A DNA stretch of 64,000 nucleotides from an uncultured Coriobacteriaceae bacterium (GCA_902777325.1 CACYTH010000006.1:1-64000), one strand, 5' to 3'; positions 8,525-17,983 are shown, numbered from the stretch's first letter. The notes: generated by a model not told the origin, from the sequence alone. Made by a program: numbers and translations.

Positions 8525-9409
8525 CTAGACGCCCCTCGTGTGGGACTGGATCCTAGCCGCAATGGAGGGATTGGCCACCTCTACGTAGCCGTACTCGTAC
8601 GTGGAGGTGCCGTACTCGTCCTCGAGCACCTCCTTGACCAGGTTGCCATGCTCGTCGTACTCGAAGCTCGCCGTTGCGGTGGTCGCGGTGTCCTCGTACT
8701 CGTTTCCGTCGGCATCGAAGTTGCGGTTGTCGATCGTGACGCTCGTGGGAAGGCCGTCGTCACCATACTCGTAGGCGTAGGACGTCTCCAGCCTGCCATC
8801 AGAGAAGACATGGACCCTCAGGAGCGGGAAGCCGTTCTCGTCGTACGTCGTCTTGGTGGTCGCCGTGTCGTCGGAGCCCTCGACCCTGTTGCCCTCCTCG
8901 TCGACCGAGAAGATGGCGGAGGTGGCAGTCGTCTCGGTGACAAAGCCCTGATCGTTGTACGTGTAGGCAATGCTGGACTGCTCGCCCTTCTCGACGGTGA
9001 GGCGACCCTGGTCGTCCTTCTCGAGCTCGTAGGTCCAGGTGAGCTCGCCCGACTCGATCTTGGTAGCCCAGCCGTCCTCGTCGAGGGTGTAGGTGACCTC
9101 GCTGCCCTCGCTGTCGGTCTCCTTGACCAGGTTGCCCGCCTCGTCGAGCTCGTAGGTTGAGCTGTACTCGGTCACGTTGCCGTCGGAGTCAGTCTGGCTC
9201 AGCTTGTACGAGGAGGCAACCCACACCGAGGCCTCCTCGGGAGTAGCCGCGGTGTCCTCCTGCTCGGTGGCATCGGCCTCCTCCTGCGCGGGAGCCGGCT
9301 CGGGCGCGGCGCCATCGGAAGAGGCACAGCCCGCCAGCGGCACGAGGGCGAGCGAGGCGGCAAGGCCTGCCGACAGCGCCCATTTGGTCATCGTCTTCAA
9401 CTTGTACAT
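8525..9409 (-). CDS. YD-repeat-like secreted lipoprotein
   Basis: A 294-residue protein with a lipoprotein signal peptide and lipobox LAGC (Cys 28), so it should be anchored outside the membrane. After an acidic, Ala/Glu-rich spacer there are about seven repeats of roughly 20 residues with the pattern [YF]x[YL]DExGNLVKE. Examples are YELDEAGNLVKE, YTYNDQGFVTE and FEYDEHGNLVKE, resembling RHS/YD or MORN-like repeats. The ATG at 9409 has a GGGGGA ribosome site. A longer open frame extends upstream to 9958, but it runs into the next gene and has no matching start. Function is unknown; it is probably a surface protein. Confidence 0.8.
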   Translation of the reverse strand: MYKLKTMTKWALSAGLAASLALVPLAGCASSDGAAPEPAPAQEEADATEQEDTAATPEEASVWVASSYKLSQTDSDGNVTEYSSTYELDEAGNLVKETDSEGSEVTYTLDEDGWATKIESGELTWTYELEKDDQGRLTVEKGEQSSIAYTYNDQGFVTETTATSAIFSVDEEGNRVEGSDDTATTKTTYDENGFPLLRVHVFSDGRLETSYAYEYGDDGLPTSVTIDNRNFDADGNEYEDTATTATASFEYDEHGNLVKEVLEDEYGTSTYEYGYVEVANPSIAARIQSHTRGV

Positions 9410-9459
9410 GCGTCCCCCATTCCGGCCGGTTGCAGAAACGACGCACTGTAATGGTACCC

Positions 9460-9494
9460 GTACGCGCAGGGAAGTATAGGTTCCCTGCGCGTAC
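9460..9494. terminator. Inverted repeat between activase and lipoprotein genes
   Basis: Perfect 14-bp arms GTACGCGCAGGGAA (9460-9473) and its complement (9481-9494) with a 7-nt loop, 26 bp past the stop of the activase gene (minus strand). There is no U-run. It is either a terminator-like hairpin or an operator for the lipoprotein gene that starts at 9409. Confidence 0.5.
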
Positions 9495-9519
9495 TGACTG
9501 GCGGAATATGGGGGTTTGC

Positions 9520-12500
9520 CTAGCGGACGCCCGCACGCTCCTTTGCGCGCTCGATCTGCTCGAGCTGGCTTGCGCTCAGGTGGATGGGGCCACTCGTCTC
9601 GCCGCGGGCGTCGATGTCGTCGCCCTTGAGCCTGAACTCGCCCTCCTCGCGCAGGTTCTCCTTGGCCACGCTGATCATCAGCTTGATGCGGTTGAGCTGG
9701 TTGACCTCGCTCGCGCCGGGGTCGTAGTCCACGGCCACGATGTTGCTCTGCGGGTACATCTGACGCAGGCGCTTGATCACGCTCTTGCCCACCACGTGGT
9801 TGGGCAGGCACGCGAAGGGCTGGGCGCACACCACGTTGGGCGTGCCGCTCTCGATGAGCTCGATCATCTCGGCCGTGAGCAGCCAGCCCTCGCCCATGTT
9901 GTTGCAGAGCGACAGCACGCGCTTGGCCTTCTCCGCAAGATCGAAGATGGAGGGCCACGGCTCGAAGCGCGTCGAGGCGGCCAGCATCCGGTTGAGGGGC
10001 TCGCGGATCTTTTCGACCAGCGTCACCTCGGCACGGTTGGCCATGCGGCCCCTTGCGCTGCTGCCCAGCTCGGCCTCCATGTTGAGCTCGTGGGTCATGC
10101 CCATCGTGAAGAAGTCGAGAAGCCCCGGCACGTCCGCCTCGCAGCCCTCAGACTCGATCACCTTGACGAGCTCGTTGTTTGCCGTCGGGTGGAACTTGAC
10201 CAGGATCTCGCCCACCACGCCCACGCGCGGCTTGGAGCGGTCGTTGGCCAGCGGCAGTGCGTCGAAGGCGTCCACGGTGTCCTTGCACAGGCGGTAGAAC
10301 TCGCGTCGGCCGCAGCTGGGAAGCACCGTGCGCGCGCGACGCATGAGACCCCCGTAAACGCGGTCCGCGGCGCCCGGCTCGGCCTCGTAGGGACGCGTGC
10401 GGTAGAGCAGCTTCATGATGAGGTCGCCGTAGATGATGGCGTAGAGCGCGTGCATGAGCATCTTGGGCCGAAGCAGGTTGAAGCCTGAGTTGTTCTCGTC
10501 GAGGCCTCCCGCCATCGCCAGCGAAATCACAGGCACCTCCGGGTGTCCCGCGTCGCGCAGCGCCTTGCGGATGAGGCCGATGTAGTTGGTGGCACGGCAG
10601 CCGCCGCCGGTCTGCGAGATGAGCACCGCGGTGCGGGTGAGGTCGTACTCGCCCGAGATGACCGCGTTGATGAGCTGGCCGCATACCAGGATGGACGGGT
10701 AGCAGATGTCGTTGTTGACGTACTTGAGGCCGGTGTCGACGGCCTCGTGGTCAACCGAGGGCAGAAGCACGATGTTGTAGCCAAAGCCGCGCAGGACCGG
10801 TTCCACCAGGTCGAAGTGGATCGGCGACATCTGCGGGCAGAGGATGGTGTAGCCCGCATCCTGCATCTCCTTGGTGTAGCGCACCTTCTCGAAGGCGGCG
10901 CTCGAGGCCTTGCGATAGATGGGCACCCGACGGGAGAGGTCGGTCTTGCGGGCGCGCTCGAGGGAGCCGTCGGCCATGTGCACGCCCACCGGCTCCTCCT
11001 CTCTCGCCAGGCCCGCGGCGGTGTTGCGCTCGAGCTCGAAGCGCTGCTCCTTGAGGGCGGCCATCAGCGAGCGCACGCGGATGCGCGCGGCACCGAGGTT
11101 GGACACCTCGTCGATCTTGAGGCAGGTGTAGATCTTGCCGCTTGCCTCGAGGATCTCCTGCACCTCGTCGGTGGTGAGCGCGTCAAGGCCGCAGCCAAAG
11201 CTGTTGAGCTGCACCAGGTCGAGGTCGTTGCGGCTGGCCACGAAGCGCGCCGCGCGATACAGGCGCGCGTGGTACATCCACTGGTCGACCACGCGGATCG
11301 GGCGCTCGGGAGTCATCTTGTGGGCCACGGAGTCCTCGGTGAGCACCGCAAAGCCAAAGCCGTTGACCAGCTCGGGGATGGCGTGGTTGATCTCGGGGTC
11401 GTTGTGGTAGGGACGACCTGCCAGGACGATGCCGTGGCGGTCGTTCTTCTCCATCCACTCGAGTACTTCGTCGCCGCGGCGCCGGATCAGCTCCTTGAAC
11501 TCCTCGTCGGCCTCCCATGCGACGTTGACCGCCTCGTCGATCTCGGCCCGCGTGATGTGCGGCCCACGGACGCGCCCGTGCCCCGCCGCCGCGTCGGCCT
11601 CGCGCTGCTCGGAGACCACCTCGTAGAGGCGCCGCTTGAGCTCGCGCTTGTTGTCGTAGGGGATGAAGGGTGCCAGGTACTCGACGCCCTCACCCGCCAG
11701 CTCGTCCATGTTGAGCTGCAGCGACTGCGGGTAGCTCATGACGATGGGGCAGTTGTAGTGGTTGGTGGTCGTCTCGTCCTCGGTGCGCTCCCAGCGGACG
11801 CAGGGCATCCAGATGAAGTCCGGGTCCTTGGAGAGGAGGTTCATCACGTGGCCGTGGCTGAGCTTCGCCGGGTAGCACACGCTCTCGCTCGGCATGCTCT
11901 CGATGCCCGCCTCGTAGGTGCGCTTGCTCGTCTGGTCGGACAGCACCACCGCAAAGCCCAGGTGCGTGAAGAAGGCGTGCCAGAAGGGATAGTTCTCGTA
12001 CATGTTGAGCGCACGCGGGATGCCCACGGTGCCGCGCGGCGCGTCCGCGGGGTCCAGGCACTCGCGCTCGAAGAGCAGCTTGTTCTTGAACTTGAAGAGG
12101 TTCGGGGCCTCGTCGGCCGCGGAGCGCTGCTTGCCCGCGCCCTTCTCGCAGCGGTTGCCCGTGATGAAGCGACGGCCGTGGCCGAAGTCGTTGATGGTGA
12201 GCAGGCAGTTGTTGGAGCAGCGCCCACAGTGGGCCTGGCGCTGCCTTACCTGCAGGTTGTCGATCTCCTCGCGCGAGAGGAGCTCGGAGGTGCCATGTGC
12301 GCCGGCGCGGTCGCGCGCGAGCAGGGCCGCCCCGTAGGCGCCCATGACGCCCGCGATGTCCGGGCGGATGACGTTGCGCCCGGTGAGCAGCTCGAAGGCG
12401 CGCAGCGTGGCGTCGCTCATGAAGGTGCCGCCCTGGACCACCACGTCGGAGCCGATCTCGTCGTAGTCGCGCAGCTTGATGACCTTGAACAGCGCGTTCT

Positions 12501-14151
12501 TGATGACGGAGTAGCTGAGGCCGGCGGCCACGTCGGAGATGGTGGCGCCCTCCTTCTGGGCCTGCTTGACGCGCGAGTTCATGAAGACGGTGCAGCGGCT
12601 GCCCAGGTCGACGGGGGCGTCGGCATGCACGGCCGCGCGCGCGAACTCCTGGACGCTCATGCCCATGGAGTCGGCGAAGCTGGCCACAAAGGAGCCGCAG
12701 CCGCTGGAGCAGGCCTCGTTGAGCATGATGTGCTCGATGACGCCGCCGCGCACCTGCAGGCACTTCATGTCCTGGCCGCCGATGTCGAGGATGAACTCGA
12801 CGTCCGGCACGAAGGCCTTGGCGCCACGCAGGTGGGCGACCGTCTCGATCTCGCCGGAGTCGGCGCGCAGGGCCTCGATGAGAATCTGCTCGCCATAGCC
12901 GGTGGTGGTCACATGCCCGATGGTGCAGTCGGCGGGCAGGTGGTCGAAGATGTCGTCCATGATGCGACGCGCGGTACCCAGCACGTCGCCGTTGTTGACG
13001 TCGTACCAGGTGTAGAGCAGCTCGCCGTCCTCGCCCACGACGGCCGCCTTCATGGTGGTGGAGCCGGCGTCCAGGCCGATGAAGACGCGCCCGTGGTAGC
13101 TGGCCAGCTCGCCCTTGGGCACGACCTCCCTGTCATGGCGGTCCTTGAAGTCGCGGTAGTCCTCCTCGCTCTCGAAGAGCGGGTCGAGGCGCGGCACCTC
13201 GGAGCCCTGGGCCCCGTGGAGGTTCTCCAGCGCGGCGATGACCTCGTCGAAGGTCACGTAGCGGTCGCTCTCGCCTGCCAGCGCGGCGCCCGTCGCCACA
13301 AAGAGGTGCGCATTCTCGGGGATGATGCGGTGCTCCTCGTCGAGGTCGAGCGTCTCGTAGAAGCGCTCGCGCAGCTCGGAGAGGTACTGCAGCGGGCCAC
13401 CCAAGAACGCCACGTATCCGCGGATGGGATGTCCGCAGGCGAGGCCGGAGACCGTCTGGTTTGCCACGGCCTGGAAGATGGAAGCTGCGATGTCCTCGGA
13501 GGCTGCGCCTTCGTTGAGCAGGGGCTGGACGTCAGACTTGGCAAAGACGCCGCAGCGGCTCGCGATGGGATAGATGTGCTTGTAGCCGCGGGCGAGCTCG
13601 TTCAGGCCGGGTGCGTCGGTCTTGAGCAGCGAGGCCATCTGGTCGATGAAGGCGCCCGTGCCACCGGCGCAGGTGCCGTTCATGCGCTGCTCGATGCCGT
13701 TGTCGAAGTAGATGATCTTGGCGTCCTCGCCACCGAGCTCGATAGCGCAGTCGGTCTGGGGGATGAGGCGCTCGACGGCGCGCTTGCTGGCGATGACCTC
13801 CTGGACGAACTCGAGGTCGAGCCACGTGGCAAGCAGCATGCCGCCCGAACCCGTGATGGACACGCGCATCGGCGCACGGCCGACCACGCGACGCGCCTTG
13901 GCAAACAGGTCGCACGCCGTCGCACGGATGTCGGTGTGATGGCGCTCGTAGTTGGCGTAGACGAGGTTATCGTTGTCGTCGATGACCGCCAGCTTGACGG
14001 TGGTCGAGCCCACGTCGATGCCCAGACGCAGGTGGGCGTGGGTGAGGTCGACGGGGCCCTTGGGCAGCAGCTCGGCTCCGCGCTGCACCAGGGTCAGGGG
14101 CTGGCGCGCCTCTATCTGAGCCTTCTGGGAAGCATCATACCTAGCGGACAT
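9520..14151 (-). CDS. Large acyl-CoA dehydratase activase (BadF/BcrA-type ATPase, DUF2229)
   Basis: A 1543-residue multidomain protein. Two BadF/BadG/BcrA/BcrD ATPase domains lie at about residues 41-300 (LGIDVGSTTVKLAV) and 350-610 (IGLDAGSTTMKAAV). Each has the cysteine pair that holds a bridging [4Fe-4S] cluster in HgdC-type activases (GTCAGGTG with SRCGVF; ACSSGCGS with SRCTVF). A DUF2229 region (about 700-920) and a C-terminal HgdB/D-like region (about 1110-1480) follow. Such proteins drive ATP-dependent electron transfer to 2-hydroxyacyl-CoA dehydratases or related enzymes. No separate dehydratase subunits are nearby. The ATG at 14151 (AAGGAGGA 8 bp upstream) overlaps the TetR gene by 11 bp, so the two form an operon. 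Confidence 0.9.
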   Translation of the reverse strand: MSARYDASQKAQIEARQPLTLVQRGAELLPKGPVDLTHAHLRLGIDVGSTTVKLAVIDDNDNLVYANYERHHTDIRATACDLFAKARRVVGRAPMRVSITGSGGMLLATWLDLEFVQEVIASKRAVERLIPQTDCAIELGGEDAKIIYFDNGIEQRMNGTCAGGTGAFIDQMASLLKTDAPGLNELARGYKHIYPIASRCGVFAKSDVQPLLNEGAASEDIAASIFQAVANQTVSGLACGHPIRGYVAFLGGPLQYLSELRERFYETLDLDEEHRIIPENAHLFVATGAALAGESDRYVTFDEVIAALENLHGAQGSEVPRLDPLFESEEDYRDFKDRHDREVVPKGELASYHGRVFIGLDAGSTTMKAAVVGEDGELLYTWYDVNNGDVLGTARRIMDDIFDHLPADCTIGHVTTTGYGEQILIEALRADSGEIETVAHLRGAKAFVPDVEFILDIGGQDMKCLQVRGGVIEHIMLNEACSSGCGSFVASFADSMGMSVQEFARAAVHADAPVDLGSRCTVFMNSRVKQAQKEGATISDVAAGLSYSVIKNALFKVIKLRDYDEIGSDVVVQGGTFMSDATLRAFELLTGRNVIRPDIAGVMGAYGAALLARDRAGAHGTSELLSREEIDNLQVRQRQAHCGRCSNNCLLTINDFGHGRRFITGNRCEKGAGKQRSAADEAPNLFKFKNKLLFERECLDPADAPRGTVGIPRALNMYENYPFWHAFFTHLGFAVVLSDQTSKRTYEAGIESMPSESVCYPAKLSHGHVMNLLSKDPDFIWMPCVRWERTEDETTTNHYNCPIVMSYPQSLQLNMDELAGEGVEYLAPFIPYDNKRELKRRLYEVVSEQREADAAAGHGRVRGPHITRAEIDEAVNVAWEADEEFKELIRRRGDEVLEWMEKNDRHGIVLAGRPYHNDPEINHAIPELVNGFGFAVLTEDSVAHKMTPERPIRVVDQWMYHARLYRAARFVASRNDLDLVQLNSFGCGLDALTTDEVQEILEASGKIYTCLKIDEVSNLGAARIRVRSLMAALKEQRFELERNTAAGLAREEEPVGVHMADGSLERARKTDLSRRVPIYRKASSAAFEKVRYTKEMQDAGYTILCPQMSPIHFDLVEPVLRGFGYNIVLLPSVDHEAVDTGLKYVNNDICYPSILVCGQLINAVISGEYDLTRTAVLISQTGGGCRATNYIGLIRKALRDAGHPEVPVISLAMAGGLDENNSGFNLLRPKMLMHALYAIIYGDLIMKLLYRTRPYEAEPGAADRVYGGLMRRARTVLPSCGRREFYRLCKDTVDAFDALPLANDRSKPRVGVVGEILVKFHPTANNELVKVIESEGCEADVPGLLDFFTMGMTHELNMEAELGSSARGRMANRAEVTLVEKIREPLNRMLAASTRFEPWPSIFDLAEKAKRVLSLCNNMGEGWLLTAEMIELIESGTPNVVCAQPFACLPNHVVGKSVIKRLRQMYPQSNIVAVDYDPGASEVNQLNRIKLMISVAKENLREEGEFRLKGDDIDARGETSGPIHLSASQLEQIERAKERAGVR

Positions 14152-14848
14152 TGCTGCACTCCTCCTTAAACGCAACGGCCTTTGCGGCCATGCCGGGAAT
14201 GTCAAAGTCGATGGGACGACCGTACAGGTCGCCCGGACGCACGAAGAGAAGGGCCGTCATCATGCGGGCCATGATCTCGGGCGGCTCGGCCATGCCGGTG
14301 TTGAGCCAGCGGACCACGACGCCTACCTCGGCAGATATGACGAAGGTGAGGTAGTAGTCGAGCATCGACACGGCCACGGGACTGATGTCCTTGAGCACGA
14401 AGCCCTCCGACGCGCGCGCATGCACGACCTCGCGCACCATGCCCTTGATCTTCTCCGCGAAGGCTGGGTCGCCTGACTCGCTGAGCAGCGGGGCGAGGTG
14501 GGAGCCCTCGCTCAGGAAGTAGTCGAACACCTCCATGGAGCGCGGGCAGGGCTCGAAGTGGTTGATTGCCGTCTCCAGCTCGGGGAGCGTCACCTGCGCG
14601 ATCTCACGCACCAGCTGGCTGAGGTCGCAGAGGGCCTCCTCCTCGATGCAGGAGACGAGATCCGCGATGTCGCGGTAGTGCGAATAGAAGGTGCGGCGCG
14701 TGATGCCCGCCCGGTCTGCGACGGCGGTGACGGTCACCTGACCGAGGTCGCCCGTTGCCACGATCTCGGCAGCCAGCGCCTCGCGCAGGGCCTTGCGCGT
14801 GCGAGCCGTGCGGCGGTCGAGTCGAGGAGCCTCGCTGAGCTGAACCAT
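14141..14848 (-). CDS. TetR/AcrR-family regulator
   Basis: A 235-residue regulator. Residues about 15-65 form the TetR DNA-binding domain, with the recognition segment AGITRRTFYSHYRD; the remaining ~170 residues are the ligand/dimer domain. The ATG at 14848 was chosen because AGAAGGA precedes it; an upstream Met at 14872 lacks a ribosome site. Its 3' end overlaps the activase gene, so it probably controls that gene and itself. A perfect palindrome 37 bp upstream is the likely operator. The inducer is unknown. Confidence 0.88.
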   Translation of the reverse strand: MVQLSEAPRLDRRTARTRKALREALAAEIVATGDLGQVTVTAVADRAGITRRTFYSHYRDIADLVSCIEEEALCDLSQLVREIAQVTLPELETAINHFEPCPRSMEVFDYFLSEGSHLAPLLSESGDPAFAEKIKGMVREVVHARASEGFVLKDISPVAVSMLDYYLTFVISAEVGVVVRWLNTGMAEPPEIMARMMTALLFVRPGDLYGRPIDFDIPGMAAKAVAFKEECSNVR

Positions 14849-14884
14849 ACGATTCCTTCTCACTCTGTGCAATACTTCACATGT

Positions 14885-14900
14885 TGAGTATTTTTACTCA
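14885..14900 (-). promoter_or_regulatory. Probable TetR operator
   Basis: Perfect palindrome TGAGTA-TTTT-TACTCA, flanked by the partly matching CACATGT and CTGTGTG. It sits 37 bp upstream of the TetR start in the only AT-rich patch of the intergenic region, a typical position for TetR autoregulation. Confidence 0.6.
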
Positions 14901-15017
14901 CTGTGTGCAGATTTCAACTACGCGGCGGCGATTGTCACAAGAGGCCCATACGGGTTTCTTGACGTGCTGAAAGTTGGAATGTGTTGGACGCAAGCGGTGG
15001 ATGGCGATGTCACGGTG

Positions 15018-15119
15018 ACTGGTCCGCTGCCGCGGACGGAACGGGGCGTCGTTCCGGCTCAAGGGACGGACCAGTGGCGCTATCTCGTCACCAGCGCACC
15101 AACTGGTCCGCCGCCGCGG
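15018..15119. repeat. Dispersed repeat, GGACCAGT/CCGCCGCGG family
   Basis: ACTGGTCCGCTGCCGCGG (15018-15035) recurs as ACTGGTCCGCCGCCGCGG at 15102-15119. The latter can pair with GGACCAGTGGCG at 15068-15079 to form an imperfect hairpin just past the M18 peptidase stop. A short version of the same unit lies at 47038-47067. It may also end transcription of the M18 operon. Confidence 0.55.
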
Positions 15120-15126
15120 CGAGCCC

Positions 15127-16455
15127 CTACCCCAGGTGCACCGTATCCGATCCGTCAATTCGCAGGTCGCAGCCAAAATACTCCGTAAGCGCCCGCATCA
15201 GGTAACCCGTATCGTTCACGCCCGCAGTCTCGTAGCTGGAATGCATGGCAAGCTGCGCCAGGCCCACGTCCACCGAGGCCACGCTCACCTTGCGGGCAGA
15301 CAGGTTGCCCAAGGTCGACCCGCCCGCAGAGTCGCTCCTGTTGGCAAAGGTCTGCACCGGCACACCTGCGCGCTCGCACACCGCGGTGAACACCGCACGG
15401 CTGAAGGCGTCGGTGGTGTACTTTTGGCTCGCGACCTCCTTGATCACGACGCCACCGTTGATATGTCCGCAGTTATGGGCGTCATAGAGCTCGGGGTGAT
15501 TGGGGTGCACGGCATGGCTGTTGTCGCAACTCACCATGAAGGAGCCCGCCAGCGCCCTAAGCAGCTGCTCCTGCCCAAAGCCCAGCGCGGCGTTGGCACG
15601 CACAAGCGTGTCGTACAGCAGCGTGGAGAGCGCGCCTTGCCTGGTGCCCGAGCCGACCTCCTCGTTGTCGAAGCAGGCGAACACCGTGATGCACCTCTCG
15701 TTTGCCGCCGCAAGGTGCGCCCTTAGCGCCGGGAACACGCACTGCAGGTCATCGAGGTGCGGCGCAGAGACAAACTCGTCCGCCCAGCCCCAGACGCGGG
15801 CGGGCGTGCGGTTATAGAGGAAGAGGTCCTTGCCCAGGATGCGCTCGGTCGTGGTCCCGGCGAGCTCGGCCACCATGGCGTCAAACGCACCACGCTCGAG
15901 CCTGCCTGCGGAGAAGAGAGGGCAGAGGTCAACCTGGCGGTTGAAGGCAAAGCCCTTGTTGGCGTCGCGGCGCTGGTGGATGGCCACGTTCGGGATGAGC
16001 GCCACGTCCTTGTCGGTGGCAACCAGGCGCGACTCGATGCCGCCCTCGTCGGTGCGCACCATGACCCTGCCGGCTATGCCCAGCGGGCGGTCGAGCCAGG
16101 TTGCGTCGAGCATGCCGCCATAGCCCTCCACGTTGAGGCACAGTACCTCGCCGGGACCGTCGAGCTCGGGGACATGCTTGACCTTGAACGCAGGCGAGTC
16201 ACCGTGCGCGGACGCCATCCTAAAGTGATAGTCATCGCCGGAGACCTGCTCGCCCACCCTGAAGGAGATGACGCTGGACCCGTTGCAGGTCACGTAGTAG
16301 CTGCCGCCCGGGCGCACCTGCCACGGCTCGCTCGCCCTGAGGCGGACAAAGCCCTGCTCGTCAAGGGAGCGGGCGATAGTCGCGGTGGTATGGAACATGG
16401 TCGGGCACTGCTCGATGAAGGCGCACAGGTCGCGCGACAGGTCCACGTCGGTCAT
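15127..16455 (-). CDS. M18-family aminopeptidase
   Basis: A 442-residue zinc aminopeptidase of the aspartyl-aminopeptidase (M18) family, which removes acidic or neutral N-terminal residues. The dinuclear zinc ligands are visible in MASAHGDSPAFKVK, CFDNEEVGSG and SCDNSHAVHPNHPE, and the C-terminal motif AMHSSYETAG is typical. The ATG at 16455 has AAGGA upstream; longer forms of the frame start inside xylB. It follows xylB by 55 bp on the same strand and probably shares its transcript. It is cytosolic, with no signal peptide. Confidence 0.93.
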   Translation of the reverse strand: MTDVDLSRDLCAFIEQCPTMFHTTATIARSLDEQGFVRLRASEPWQVRPGGSYYVTCNGSSVISFRVGEQVSGDDYHFRMASAHGDSPAFKVKHVPELDGPGEVLCLNVEGYGGMLDATWLDRPLGIAGRVMVRTDEGGIESRLVATDKDVALIPNVAIHQRRDANKGFAFNRQVDLCPLFSAGRLERGAFDAMVAELAGTTTERILGKDLFLYNRTPARVWGWADEFVSAPHLDDLQCVFPALRAHLAAANERCITVFACFDNEEVGSGTRQGALSTLLYDTLVRANAALGFGQEQLLRALAGSFMVSCDNSHAVHPNHPELYDAHNCGHINGGVVIKEVASQKYTTDAFSRAVFTAVCERAGVPVQTFANRSDSAGGSTLGNLSARKVSVASVDVGLAQLAMHSSYETAGVNDTGYLMRALTEYFGCDLRIDGSDTVHLG

Positions 16456-16510
16456 GGGTTGTCCTTCTTTGCTTGCTTGGTCTTCTCTTGGTAATGGGGC
16501 TCGCGTCGCA

Positions 16511-17983
16511 CTAGCGCATGCGGACGAACTTTGGCGCCAGCACGGGATAGAGCGAGTGCCAGATCTCGTAGCGCTCCTGGTAGAGCGTGGAGGTCCAGCG
16601 GTCCGGCTCGATGATGTCCGCGGTCTTGACCAGCGCGTGCGAGCAGCTGCGCACGTCAGGCCAGGCCCCGCAGGCCACACACGCCAGCATGGCTGCGCCA
16701 AAGCTCGTCACGTCGGACACCTTGTTGGTGATCAGCTGGATGCCCAGCACGTTGGCAAAGATCCGCTTCCAGAGCGGCGTCACCGTGTTGCCGCTGATGG
16801 TGGCACCCTTCACCTGCACCTCCTCCGCCCGCGCGATGTCCAGGCAGTCGCGCATGGCAAAGGCCACGCCTTCCAGCACCGCCTGCGTCATGTCCTCGCG
16901 ATAGCTGTGCAGGTGCATGCCGATAAAGGCGCCGCGCGCGTTGGGGTCGTTGTAGGGGCTGCGCTCCCCCATCAGATACGGCAGGAAGAACACCTTGTTC
17001 TTGCCGAGGTTCTTGGGGTTTATGCGCGCCTGCTCGCCATTGTAGTCGTGGCTCTTGAGAATGTCGTTCATCCACCAGCGGTTTGACGCGGACGCGGAGA
17101 GCATGCAGCCCAGGAAGTGATAGCTGCCGTCGGCATGGGCAAAGCTGTGGAGGGCGTTGTGCTCGTCCACCATGAAGTTGTCGTTGCTTACCAGGATGGT
17201 GCCTGAGCTGCCGATGCGGATGTTGCAACGGCCGGTGCCCACGGTGTCGGTGCCGATGGCGGCTGCCGCGTTGTTGCTGGCACCCGCGCACACCACGACA
17301 TCGGGACTCAGGCCCAGGTCGGCAGCCACGTCGGGCAGGAGCGTCCCAACGGGCTCGTAGCTCTCAAAGACGCGTGGCATCTGGGCCTCGCGAAGGCCGC
17401 AGATGCTAAGCATCTCCTTTGACCATTCGCGTTTGCGCACGTCAAAGAGCAGGGTTCCGCTTGCGTCCGAGCAGTCGGTCGAGTGCACGCCCGTCAGGCA
17501 GTAGTTGATGTAGTCCTTTGGCAGCATGAGCTTGGAGATGCGGGCGAAGCTCTGCGGCTCCTCCTCGCGCAGCCACAGGAGCTTGGGGGCCGTGAAGCCC
17601 GCATAGGAGACGTTGCCGGTCTTGGCGGAGATCCACCGGCGTCCCACCTCGCGGTTGAGGTAGTCGCTCTGGAACTGCGCACGGTTGTCGTTCCAGAGGA
17701 TGGCCGGGCACACGGGCTTGTCCTCGGCATCCAGCGCGACCAGGGCGTGCATCTGCCCCGCCACGCCGATGCCCCTGACCTCTGCAGGGTCGTACCCACG
17801 CACCAGCTCGCGCACGCCCATGCGCACCGCCGCCCACCACACGTTGGGATCCTGCTCGCACCAGCCCGGCTGGGGGAAGTACAGCGGGTAGGCCTTGGCG
17901 GTCGTACGTCGCACCTGCCCCTCCTCATCCATCAGCATGAAGAGTGCGGTGGTCGTGCCAAGGTCTACGCCAACATACAGCAT
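16511..17983 (-). CDS. xylB: Xylulokinase-like FGGY carbohydrate kinase
   Basis: A 490-residue FGGY kinase; by family it phosphorylates D-xylulose with ATP for entry into the pentose phosphate pathway. The N-terminal phosphate-binding loop is VGVDLGTTTALF, and the sugar-contact motifs GQMH (76-79) and WNDNRA (97-102) match XylB. An oddity is residue 237: the usual catalytic Asp of the GGGDNAA motif (D233 in E. coli XylB) is Asn, read as GASNNAA. The kinase may be altered in substrate or activity. No xylose isomerase or transporter is adjacent. It is divergent from an aldose epimerase gene. Confidence 0.85.
   Translation of the reverse strand: MLYVGVDLGTTTALFMLMDEEGQVRRTTAKAYPLYFPQPGWCEQDPNVWWAAVRMGVRELVRGYDPAEVRGIGVAGQMHALVALDAEDKPVCPAILWNDNRAQFQSDYLNREVGRRWISAKTGNVSYAGFTAPKLLWLREEEPQSFARISKLMLPKDYINYCLTGVHSTDCSDASGTLLFDVRKREWSKEMLSICGLREAQMPRVFESYEPVGTLLPDVAADLGLSPDVVVCAGASNNAAAAIGTDTVGTGRCNIRIGSSGTILVSNDNFMVDEHNALHSFAHADGSYHFLGCMLSASASNRWWMNDILKSHDYNGEQARINPKNLGKNKVFFLPYLMGERSPYNDPNARGAFIGMHLHSYREDMTQAVLEGVAFAMRDCLDIARAEEVQVKGATISGNTVTPLWKRIFANVLGIQLITNKVSDVTSFGAAMLACVACGAWPDVRSCSHALVKTADIIEPDRWTSTLYQERYEIWHSLYPVLAPKFVRMR

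Noticed and set aside
9410-9958. N-terminal extension of the YD-repeat lipoprotein
   Set aside because: The extension crosses a 14-bp hairpin and enters the activase gene; the lipoprotein signal peptide and ribosome site place the start at 9409.
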